Assembly (NCBI GenBank): GCA_023433835.1
Contig: JAEYTW010000629.1
Location: 1 to 29,118 of the forward strand
Direction of reading: 5' to 3'
Origin: Pseudomonadota bacterium
GTDB lineage: Bacteria; Pseudomonadota; Alphaproteobacteria; Ferrovibrionales; Ferrovibrionaceae
Length of the DNA: 29,118 bases
The translations under genes were made by a program, and so were the position numbers. Below are positions 22,904-29,118 of this stretch, one piece after another; within the stretch, counting starts at the first letter, position 1; each line of letters starts with the position of its first letter. Below the pieces are notes generated by a model that ran no database searches, was not told where the DNA came from, and worked only from the letters and a program-made list of their open reading frames with translations.

Positions 22904-23806
22904 TTACTTCGCAAGCTTTGCCAGCACCTCGGCTGGCAATTGCCGGCCGGGATCGAGCAGCCCCATCGGGAACGGCCAGTCGGAGCCGAAGCGGATGTTC
23001 TCCGGCCCGAAGACCTCGGCGGCGAGCGCCAGCGCCGCCGGATCGTGGGCGATGGTGTCGACGGTGAAGCGGCGCAGCTGGGCGCGCGGCGGCGGCAAGG
23101 TGGTATCGAGGCCGGGCCGCGCGGTGTCGAAGCCCTGCTGCCAGCGCCCGGCCACCATCGCCGTCACGCCGCCGGCATGGGCCAGGCAGAAGCGGATGTC
23201 GGCGTGGCGCACCAGCACGCCGCCGAACACCAGATGGCCGACCGCGAGCGCGGTCTCGCAAGGGTTGCCCAGCAGGTTTTCCAGATAGAACCGGCCCTGG
23301 CGCTCATCGGCGCAATGACCGGGATGCAGGAAGACGAAAGCCTTGCGGTCGTTCAGGGCCTGCCACAGCGGCTCCAGCGCGACGTCGGAGAAACACACCG
23401 GCGTATCGCCGCCGGCGGCGAGCGAGAAGCCGGCGCCGTCGCGGCCGCGCACGATCTCGACGGCGAGATCGGCATGCTCGACCGGCACGTGGAACAACGG
23501 TTGCAGCCGGCCGGGCCAACGGGCGCAGATCGCGGCAAGGCCATCGTTCAGATAGGCGCACCAATCGGCCGCGGCCGCGGCATCGAGATGCTGGCGGTAG
23601 GTCGGCGGCGGGGCCGAAACCAGGGCCTGCGCCACGCCGCGTTCGTCCATCCAGGCGATCAGCGCCTCCGGCTGGAACAGCGCCTTGATGCCGACCTTGG
23701 CGCCGTCGATCGTCATCGTCCCAGCCTCGAAGGTCACGCCGGAGAGGCCGGCCAGCCGGTCGGCATCGACCGGGATCAGATGGGCATGGACGTCCAGCGC
23801 GATCAT
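22904..23806 (-). CDS. ACMSD-like amidohydrolase / decarboxylase
   Basis: A 300-residue TIM-barrel amidohydrolase_2 protein. Metal ligands are His7 and His9 (DVHAHL), His161 (FLHPGH), His210 (FCLAHAGG) and Asp276 (RFGSDWPFPM), spaced like His9, His11, His177, His228 and Asp294 of aminocarboxymuconate-semialdehyde decarboxylase. The family mostly removes carboxyl groups from aromatic or ring-cleaved acids without a cofactor, although some members are hydrolases. The ATG at 23806 shares its A with the dioxygenase stop (TGATG), so it is coupled to the ring-cleavage enzyme and probably acts on its product or a nearby intermediate. It is the last gene of the operon. Confidence 0.87.
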   Translation of the reverse strand: MIALDVHAHLIPVDADRLAGLSGVTFEAGTMTIDGAKVGIKALFQPEALIAWMDERGVAQALVSAPPPTYRQHLDAAAAADWCAYLNDGLAAICARWPGRLQPLFHVPVEHADLAVEIVRGRDGAGFSLAAGGDTPVCFSDVALEPLWQALNDRKAFVFLHPGHCADERQGRFYLENLLGNPCETALAVGHLVFGGVLVRHADIRFCLAHAGGVTAMVAGRWQQGFDTARPGLDTTLPPPRAQLRRFTVDTIAHDPAALALAAEVFGPENIRFGSDWPFPMGLLDPGRQLPAEVLAKLAK

Positions 23807-24738
23807 CAGCGCGGCTCGAGATTGGCGTTCATCTCGCCGCCCCAGAATTCCGGCGACCATTCCGGGCCCCAGGTGTAAGGCAGGTCCTGCCAGTCGCGCG
23901 TCACCCAGGCCTCGGTTATCTTGTCCATATCGGCGTAGTACTCGACCCAACTGCCCCAGGGATCGCGGACATAGTGGAACAGGTTGGAGGCGACGGCATG
24001 CCGGCCCGGCCCGAAACCTTCCTTGTAGCCGGCCTTGCGCATGCGCCAGGCGCCATAGCCGATGTCGTCGAAGCTGGCGACCTGGAAGCTGGCATGCTGG
24101 AAGCCGCGATGGCTGCCGTTGATCAGGCCGAAGCAGTGATGGTCGATCACCCCCTCGCCCGCCGCCATGAACGCGACCTTGCCCTTGGCCCGGTCGGTGG
24201 TGCGCAGGCCCAGCGCCTGTTCGTAGAAGGCTTCCGCCTTCTCCCAGTCGGCGGTGAACAGCAACAGATGCCCGATGCGCAGCGGCCCGCGATCCTTGGG
24301 CAGTTCCTGCCACAGGTTGACGTCGACCCGATCGCTGCGCCCGCCGAGGTTCAGCGGATGCAGGTCGACCACCTCGACCGCCTGCGGCAGGCGCGGCACC
24401 AGGTTGATCCAGGTACCCCAGGGATCCTGGAACCAGAGGCCGTCGCGCTTGGCCGCGCCCGGCGCGCTTTCCCGCACGTCGAGGGCGAGGCCCTTCAGAT
24501 GGTCGGCGAAGCGCGCGACATCGTCGGGGCGGATATGGAAGGCAACATGGTCGAGGCGCTTCTCGCGCCCCGGCACCAGGAAGACCTCATCCTCGTGGCG
24601 CCCGGGGCTGCGCAGGGCGACGGCCTGATCGGATGCCGCCCCGGCCAGGCCGAAGCGCTCGTAGAACTGCTGCCCGATCTCCAGATCGGGCACCGTGAGG
24701 CCATAGCCGGCGAGGCCGAGAACCTTGGGGGCGGACAT
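23806..24738 (-). CDS. Type I extradiol (VOC) ring-cleavage dioxygenase
   Basis: A 310-residue two-domain vicinal-oxygen-chelate protein, the size of BphC/catechol 2,3-dioxygenases. The C-terminal domain has the full iron triad His157 (RIGHLLLFTADW), His215 (RGFQHASFQV) and Glu266 (WGSWVEYYAD), close to His146, His210 and Glu260 of BphC, and the catalytic-type pair His200-His201. The N-terminal domain is the usual metal-free copy. It should cleave a catechol-like or otherwise ortho-dihydroxylated ring next to the hydroxyls. AAGGAG precedes the ATG at 24738. It lies between an FAH-family enzyme and an ACMSD-like enzyme, which fits a meta-cleavage route. The substrate is unknown. Confidence 0.9.
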   Translation of the reverse strand: MSAPKVLGLAGYGLTVPDLEIGQQFYERFGLAGAASDQAVALRSPGRHEDEVFLVPGREKRLDHVAFHIRPDDVARFADHLKGLALDVRESAPGAAKRDGLWFQDPWGTWINLVPRLPQAVEVVDLHPLNLGGRSDRVDVNLWQELPKDRGPLRIGHLLLFTADWEKAEAFYEQALGLRTTDRAKGKVAFMAAGEGVIDHHCFGLINGSHRGFQHASFQVASFDDIGYGAWRMRKAGYKEGFGPGRHAVASNLFHYVRDPWGSWVEYYADMDKITEAWVTRDWQDLPYTWGPEWSPEFWGGEMNANLEPR

Positions 24739-24749
24739 CCGTCTTCTCC

Positions 24750-25667
24750 TTACGCGGCCGCGGAGGCCAGTACGATATCCGACTGGCCGGCAAGATCGCC
24801 CGCCACCAGCCGGTTGCGCAATTCGCCCAGCCCCGAGCCGCGCACGATCACCTCGTCACCCTCCCCGAGGAAGACCTGGGGGTCGCGGGCATTGCCGACG
24901 CCGGCCGGCGTGCCGGTCAGCAGTATGTCGCCGGGCTGCAGCGTCATGCCGAACGACAATTCGGCGATCAGTTCGGGGATGCGGAAGGCCATCTGGGCGA
25001 CCGAGGCATCCTGCATGACCCGGCCGTTGACCAGGCATTGCAGCCGCACCGCATAGGGGTCGAAGCCGGTCGCGGGCACGAGCCACGGGCCCAGCGGCAT
25101 GGTGCCGTCGATGCTCTTGCCCTTCAGCCACTGCCCGCCATGGCGGCGCTGCAGGTCGCGCTGCGACACGTCGTTGGCCAGGCAATAGCCCCAGACATGG
25201 TCCATCGCCCGCTCGGCCGGAATCGAACGCCCGGCCTTGCCGATGATCACCACCATCTCGGCCTCGTAATCCCACTTGGCCGAGATCCGCTGATCATGGA
25301 CGATGGGATCGTAGGGGCCGATCACCGCGTCGGGTCCCTTGGTGAAGAAGGTCGGCGCGGTCGGCTTGGGCACATCCTGCCCCTCCCGCTTGCCCTTGCC
25401 TTCCTCGAAATGATCCCAGTAGTTCCAGCCGGTGCACAGGATGTCGCGGCGGAAACGGTCGATCGGGCTGAGGAACGCCAGGCCGTCGCGCGGCAGACGC
25501 ACCGCCGACGGATCGGCCAGCGCGGCATCGGCGCGGGCCAGGCCTTCGGCGCCGGCCGCGATCAGCGACACCATGCCGGCATCGCCGGGCAGCAGCACGG
25601 CCTCGGTCTCGGTCAGGGCGGCCAGATGCGGCCGCCCCTGATGCTCGATGCGGGCAAGGCCGATCAT
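24750..25667 (-). CDS. Fumarylacetoacetate hydrolase family protein (meta-cleavage type)
   Basis: A 305-residue FAH-fold enzyme distinct from the one in the tyrosine operon. The N-terminal domain is about residues 1-65, and the catalytic domain begins DILCTGWNYWDHFEEG. Metal ligands are Glu135 and Glu137 (WDYEAEMVVIIGKAGR) and Asp166 (LANDVSQRD), with Lys182 nearby. The later GDILLTGTPAGVG segment is standard for FAH/4-oxalocrotonate decarboxylase/hydratase relatives. It probably hydrolyses, hydrates or decarboxylates the ring-fission product. Its ATG overlaps the RidA stop (ATGA), and its stop is 11 bases before the dioxygenase start. Confidence 0.88.
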   Translation of the reverse strand: MIGLARIEHQGRPHLAALTETEAVLLPGDAGMVSLIAAGAEGLARADAALADPSAVRLPRDGLAFLSPIDRFRRDILCTGWNYWDHFEEGKGKREGQDVPKPTAPTFFTKGPDAVIGPYDPIVHDQRISAKWDYEAEMVVIIGKAGRSIPAERAMDHVWGYCLANDVSQRDLQRRHGGQWLKGKSIDGTMPLGPWLVPATGFDPYAVRLQCLVNGRVMQDASVAQMAFRIPELIAELSFGMTLQPGDILLTGTPAGVGNARDPQVFLGEGDEVIVRGSGLGELRNRLVAGDLAGQSDIVLASAAA

Positions 25668-26062
25668 TGGGGCAGCACGGCGATGGCGCTGATCTCGATC
25701 AGGTAGTCGGGCGAAACCATCTTGGTCACCTCGACCATCGTCGAGGCCGGCAGCGGTTCCTTGAAATATTCGCGGCGGACCTTATGGATGGTCTCGAAAT
25801 GCTCGATGTTACGGACATAGACGTCGACGCGGCAGACATCGTCCAGCGTGCCGCCGGCGGCCTCGACCGCGGCCTTGACGTTCTCGCAGACCTGGCGGGT
25901 CTGCACCTCGATATTGCCGATGCCGGCGATCGAGCCGTCGGCGCAGCGCGCGGTCATGCCGGAGATGAAGACCAGCCGGCCCGACGCCTCGATCATCGTG
26001 GCATGCGAGAAATGGCCGTTGGGCTGGCGCAGCTTGGGGGACTTCAGTTGGGTCTTGGGCAT
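25664..26062 (-). CDS. RidA (YjgF/YER057c/UK114) family protein without the catalytic arginine
   Basis: A 132-residue RidA-fold protein: SGRLVFISGMTARCADGS, then NVKAAVEAAGGTLDDVCRVDVYV and VEVTKMVSPDYLIEISAIAVLP. Canonical RidA enamine/imine deaminases have an arginine in a P-x-R-S motif before VEV. Here the sequence is LPAST, with Ser107 at that position, so it belongs to a divergent Rid subgroup. Some Rid proteins act in ring degradation, such as 2-aminomuconate deaminase. The frame is open far upstream, but ATG 26062 is the family start and shares a base with the upstream stop (TGATG). Function in this operon is inferred as handling an enamine, imine or enol intermediate. Confidence 0.88.
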   Translation of the reverse strand: MPKTQLKSPKLRQPNGHFSHATMIEASGRLVFISGMTARCADGSIAGIGNIEVQTRQVCENVKAAVEAAGGTLDDVCRVDVYVRNIEHFETIHKVRREYFKEPLPASTMVEVTKMVSPDYLIEISAIAVLPQ

Positions 26063-27132
26063 CACGGGTTTCCCTGGAATGAGGCGAGATCGTCGGGGCC
26101 GAGACCTAGGGCCCGGCCGAGGGTGGAAAGCTTGGCGAGCGTGTCGGCGGCGACGGGGCAGGCTTCCGCCCGGGCCTGCGCCGTCGCCCAGGCCGGTTCG
26201 CCCGGGGTGAAGATGCGCTCGGTGCCGGGCGCCGGCCTGGAGCCGCGGATGCGATCGGCGAAGGCGCCGGCATCGCCGATGAAATCGAGCAGGGGCCGGA
26301 AGCGCGCGACGTCGAGGCCGAGGAAGAAATGCGCGCAAGCGTAGGGATCGGCCGGATCGCCGTAGAGCGGCCGCACCGCCTCGCCGATCGCACCTGACGA
26401 CAGCCCGCCGCAAATCAGGTCGATCATCACCGCGAGGCCGAAACCCTTCGGCCCGGCGGCCGGCAGCAGCATGCCGCGGATCGCCGCCGCCGGGTCGGTG
26501 GTCGGCTGGCCCGCCTCGTCGGTGGCCCAGCCGGCCGGAATCTCGCGGCCCGCCGATTCCGCCAGGCGAATCTTGCCCATGGCGCTGGCGCTGAGCGCCA
26601 TGTCGAGCACCAGCGGCGCGGCGCCCTCCGGCCCCGGCACGGCGATGGCCAGCGGGTTGTTGCCGACCAGCCGCTCGGCCCCGCCCGGCGCCGGCATCAG
26701 CGGCCGGGTATTCGACATGACGATGCCGATCAGCCCGCGCTCGGCCAGCATCGTCGCCCAGTAGCCGGCGGTACCGAAATGGAAACCGTTGCGCACCGCC
26801 ACCGCCGCCATGCCGTGCGCGGCTGCACGATCGGCGACCAGCCCGACGGCCTGGTGGGCGGTGAGCTGGCCCAGCGCATTTTGGGCATCGATGACAAGCG
26901 TCGTGCCCTGGTCGACGACGACATCGCCCGTGGTCCGACGCGAAACCGAGCCGGCCTTGATGCGGTCGGCATACATCGGCACCAGCATGACGCCGTGCGA
27001 GGGAATGCCCTCGCAATCTGCCTGCACCAGGGCCGCGGCGACACGCTCCGCGGCCTCGATACCGAGCGCGCGGAAGATCGCCGTGATACCGCCCGTCAGC
27101 GCGGCGGGAGAGACCGCGATGTCAGCGGGCAT
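26062..27132 (-). CDS. LDH2/malate dehydrogenase family NAD(P)-dependent oxidoreductase
   Basis: A 356-residue dehydrogenase of the LDH2 fold, unrelated to classical Rossmann lactate dehydrogenases. The conserved GIPSHGVMLVPMYADRI motif (His46) is followed by VRNGFHFGTAGYWA (His118), MSNTRPLMPAPGG and NNPLAIAVPG, all characteristic. Members reduce or oxidise 2-keto/2-hydroxy acids, such as malate, sulfolactate, ureidoglycolate or cyclic imino acids. The ATG at 27132 overlaps the end of the cupin gene by 11 bases; an in-frame ATG at 27210 lies deep in the cupin gene and is less likely. In this operon it probably processes the keto- or hydroxy-acid released after ring cleavage. Confidence 0.9.
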   Translation of the reverse strand: MPADIAVSPAALTGGITAIFRALGIEAAERVAAALVQADCEGIPSHGVMLVPMYADRIKAGSVSRRTTGDVVVDQGTTLVIDAQNALGQLTAHQAVGLVADRAAAHGMAAVAVRNGFHFGTAGYWATMLAERGLIGIVMSNTRPLMPAPGGAERLVGNNPLAIAVPGPEGAAPLVLDMALSASAMGKIRLAESAGREIPAGWATDEAGQPTTDPAAAIRGMLLPAAGPKGFGLAVMIDLICGGLSSGAIGEAVRPLYGDPADPYACAHFFLGLDVARFRPLLDFIGDAGAFADRIRGSRPAPGTERIFTPGEPAWATAQARAEACPVAADTLAKLSTLGRALGLGPDDLASFQGNP

Positions 27133-27538
27133 CTTGGTCGTCGCTGTACCAGGACGGGCGCTGCGGGTAATGCGGGCCGTCATAGATTTCCAGCACCACG
27201 GTTTCCTCATGCGCCTTGGTCGGCCCGTGCACGTTGCCCTTGGGGTTGCAGTAAAAGCTGCCCGTGGTCAGCGTGACGCCGGTCGATGTGTATTCGTAAT
27301 GCCCCTGCAGGCAGAACATGAACTGATTGGAGGCATGCGAATGCGGTGCGGGAATGCCGACACCCTTCTCGAAGCGGATCAGGGCGATCGAGGCGCCGGT
27401 GGCTTCGTCGCGCCACAGCATCTTTTCATGCACGCCCTTCAGCGATTTCTCGCGCCAGGGCTGGTCCTGGGTGCGGATCAGGATTTCGCTGAGATCGCCG
27501 ATCCGGTTCATGATCTCGGCGCTGGGGGCATCGGACAT
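27122..27538 (-). CDS. Single-domain cupin protein
   Basis: A 138-residue cupin. Motif 1 is PHSHASNQFMFCLQG with His66 and His68, but the usual glutamate is Gln72; motif 2 has His104 in GNVHGPTKAHEE. A three-His-one-Gln metal site is therefore likely. Small cupins of this kind range from dioxygenases and isomerases to simple binding proteins, and this one is too short and too different for 3-hydroxyanthranilate dioxygenase. GAGGAGA lies before the ATG at 27538, which is preferred to an upstream in-frame ATG inside the permease gene. It is the first non-transport gene of the operon. Function not known. Confidence 0.8.
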   Translation of the reverse strand: MSDAPSAEIMNRIGDLSEILIRTQDQPWREKSLKGVHEKMLWRDEATGASIALIRFEKGVGIPAPHSHASNQFMFCLQGHYEYTSTGVTLTTGSFYCNPKGNVHGPTKAHEETVVLEIYDGPHYPQRPSWYSDDQDAR

Positions 27539-27555
27539 CGGATGTCTCCTCTTTA

Positions 27556-28326
27556 TCAATGTTTCTGGGCGGCGTGGCCGAGCCACGGCGAGAGGGCAAG
27601 TTCGACCAGCGCGACGGCGCCGTAGAGCAGCATGCCGAGGATGGCGAGCGCGAACAGCGCGGCGAAGGCGAGCGGCGTGTCGATCTGCGAGTTGGCGACC
27701 AGCAGCAGGTTGCCGAGACCTTCGTTCGAGCCGATGAATTCGCCGATGACGGCGCCGATCACCGACAGGGTGATCGCGACCTTCGAGCCCGCCATGATGA
27801 AGGGCAGCGCCGCGGGGAACTGGATCTTGCAGAAGATCTGCAGCCGCGACGCCTTCAGCGATTGCGCCAGTTCCAGGAGGTCGCGCGGCGTCAGCCGCAG
27901 GCCGGCAGCGGTATCGACCACGATCGGGAAGAAGGCGACCAGGAAGACGATGGCGAGCTTGGATTCGATGCCGATGCCGAGCCAGACCAGCACGATCGGC
28001 GCCAGCGCCACCTTAGGGACCGACTGCATCGCGATCAGCAGCGGATAGAACATGCCGTTCAGGGTGCGCGACGAGGCAACGGCGACGGCCAGCGGCACGC
28101 CGACGACGAAGGCCAGCACGAAACCGTAGATACATTCGAGCAGGGTGACGATGCCCTGGTCGAGCAGCATGCGCCATTGCGCCACCGCGACCTTGAAGAC
28201 AGCGGCCGGCGACGGCAGCACGGCGACCGGCACATCGAAGCGCGCGACGTAGAGCGCCCAGGCAGCCAGCAGCACGGCGGCGCCGAGGATCGGCAGGAAG
28301 ATCGTGCGGAAATCGAGCTTCAGCAT
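27556..28326 (-). CDS. ABC transporter permease, NitT/TauT (SsuC-like) type
   Basis: A 256-residue inner-membrane permease with about six hydrophobic segments, the first near residues 9-29. The docking loop ELAQSLKASRLQIFCKIQFPAALPFI and the final GLGNLLLVANSQIDTPLAFAALFALAILGMLLY are typical of the nitrate/sulfonate/taurine class. The ATG at 28326 overlaps the ATPase stop by seven bases. It heads the catabolic operon together with the ATPase and probably imports the compound that the downstream enzymes degrade. The binding protein is not in view and is likely just beyond the right edge. Confidence 0.92.
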   Translation of the reverse strand: MLKLDFRTIFLPILGAAVLLAAWALYVARFDVPVAVLPSPAAVFKVAVAQWRMLLDQGIVTLLECIYGFVLAFVVGVPLAVAVASSRTLNGMFYPLLIAMQSVPKVALAPIVLVWLGIGIESKLAIVFLVAFFPIVVDTAAGLRLTPRDLLELAQSLKASRLQIFCKIQFPAALPFIMAGSKVAITLSVIGAVIGEFIGSNEGLGNLLLVANSQIDTPLAFAALFALAILGMLLYGAVALVELALSPWLGHAAQKH

Positions 28327-29118
28327 TTCAGCACCCCCAGCGCGGTACTGGCGCGTTGTTCCAGCGCGGAGAATTCGGGCGTGTAGCGCAACGCGGTGCG
28401 GCGCGGATAGGGCAGGTCGACCGCGATGGTCTCGGCGATGCGGCCCGGCCGCTTGGTAAAGACCAGGATCTGGTCGGAGAGATAGACGGCCTCGGAAATC
28501 CCATGAGTGACGAACAGCACGGTGGCCTTGGTCACCCGGCGGATTTCGAGCAGCAGGTCGTGCATCTCCATCCGCGTCAGTTCGTCCAGCGCACCGAACG
28601 GTTCGTCCATCAGCAACAGCGACGGGCGATGGATCAGCCCGCGGCAGAGCGCGACACGCTGCTGCATGCCGCCGGAAAGCTGGTGCGGCCGGGCCTTGGC
28701 GAAGCCGCTTAAGCCCACGAGGTCGAGCAGTTCGGCGGCGCGCTGCTTCGCCGCGCCGTCGCGCTTGCCCAGGATCTCCATCGGGAACAGCACGTTGTCG
28801 AGCACGGTGCGCCAGGGCATCAGGTTGGGCGACTGGAAGACGAAGCCGAAGTCGCGCTCGGGCCCCGCCACGTCCTTGCCACGGATCTGCACGGTGCCCG
28901 ATGATTTCGGGATCAGCCCGGCGGCGATGCGCAACAGCGTGGTCTTGCCGCAGCCGGACGGCCCCAGGAACGAGACCAGCTCGCCCTCGCCGAAGCGGGC
29001 CGAGACGCCGTCGATGGCGACGAAGGGGTTCTTACCGGCTTCGCCATAGACCTTGCGCACGTCGGTCAGCACGCCGAACGGGGTTGCAGCCTCGCCGGTG
29101 GGGGCGGCCGGGGGGGCG
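28320..29118 (-). CDS. ABC transporter ATP-binding protein, NitT/TauT type (5' end outside window)
   Basis: An ATPase of at least 265 residues whose reading frame stays open to the window edge. Motifs are Walker A GPSGCGKTT, Q-loop FVFQSPNLMPWRTV, signature LSGGMQQR and Walker B LLLMDEPFGALDE, followed by FVTHGISEAVYLSDQ, the usual set for SsuB/TauB-like proteins. A GTG at 29072 could be the start, but the 15 codons before it are also open and give a proline/alanine-rich leader, so the real start may lie beyond 29118. It drives the adjacent permease. Confidence 0.9.
   Translation of the reverse strand, partial: APPAAPTGEAATPFGVLTDVRKVYGEAGKNPFVAIDGVSARFGEGELVSFLGPSGCGKTTLLRIAAGLIPKSSGTVQIRGKDVAGPERDFGFVFQSPNLMPWRTVLDNVLFPMEILGKRDGAAKQRAAELLDLVGLSGFAKARPHQLSGGMQQRVALCRGLIHRPSLLLMDEPFGALDELTRMEMHDLLLEIRRVTKATVLFVTHGISEAVYLSDQILVFTKRPGRIAETIAVDLPYPRRTALRYTPEFSALEQRASTALGVLKC

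Noticed and set aside
22886..22905. Intrinsic terminator from a GC-rich stretch followed by five T residues
   Set aside because: The possible stem is short and irregular, and the T run overlaps the stop codon region of the opposite-strand amidohydrolase gene; the palindromic repeat just before it is the better candidate.
22904..27538. Kynurenine / 3-hydroxyanthranilate degradation operon
   Set aside because: An ACMSD-like enzyme, a RidA protein, an FAH protein and a cupin are present, but the cupin is too short and lacks the Glu ligand of 3-hydroxyanthranilate dioxygenase, and no semialdehyde dehydrogenase is present; an extradiol VOC enzyme is there instead.

Overview
This is a very GC-rich chromosomal window of about 29 kb, packed with genes and organised into tight operons with many ATGA, GTGA and TGATG stop/start overlaps. 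The gene families (TRAP transporter, class I-type PHA synthase, the short bacterial homogentisate pathway, PotABCD-like and NitT/TauT-like ABC transporters, SelO) suggest a metabolically versatile free-living alphaproteobacterium, perhaps Rhodospirillales-like. The taxonomic call is an inference from gene content and base composition. No rRNA, tRNA, CRISPR array, transposase, integrase or phage gene was seen, and no stretch without a gene is longer than about 160 bases.

Layout. (1) 1-961, minus: the first part of a TRAP large permease (dctM) preceded by dctQ. (2) 1009-2681: a DUF1801 protein, a VapBC toxin-antitoxin pair on the opposite strand, and a LacA/Maa-type acetyltransferase. (3) 2791-4527: a stand-alone PHA synthase. 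(4) 4627-11613, plus: a seven-gene operon with an IclR regulator, a PuuB-like FAD amine oxidase, a PotABCD-like polyamine-type ABC importer and a C45 acyltransferase/amidase. It looks like an uptake and breakdown unit for an amine or an N-acylated amine. (5) 11617-13477: a divergent tetR/tetA pair that keeps nearly all known functional residues of the Tn10 tetracycline repressor and efflux pump, with two palindromic operators between the genes. (6) 13636-15468, minus: selO followed by an ArsR regulator. (7) 15496-21345, minus: one operon with a TrpXYZ-type ABC importer followed by hppD, hmgA and fahA, the tyrosine to homogentisate to fumarylacetoacetate route. A divergent MarR regulator (21489) sits across a promoter region with two ATTTTCA-N3-TGAAAAT palindromes; a dienelactone hydrolase follows marR. 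(8) 22904-29118, minus: an apparently uncharacterised ring-cleavage-type operon with a NitT/TauT-like ABC transporter (ATPase running off the window), cupin, LDH2-family dehydrogenase, RidA-family protein lacking the usual arginine, FAH-family enzyme, type I extradiol (VOC) dioxygenase and ACMSD-like amidohydrolase.

Two copies of a composite palindromic repeat (halves with GAAA/TTTC loops) lie in opposite orientations at 13508-13598 and 22768-22857, both between convergent gene ends.

The points most worth a second look are the complete tetracycline-type efflux/repressor module in a chromosomal setting, the dedicated importer built into a tyrosine-catabolic operon with its two-operator MarR switch, and the unassigned aromatic-degradation operon at the right end.
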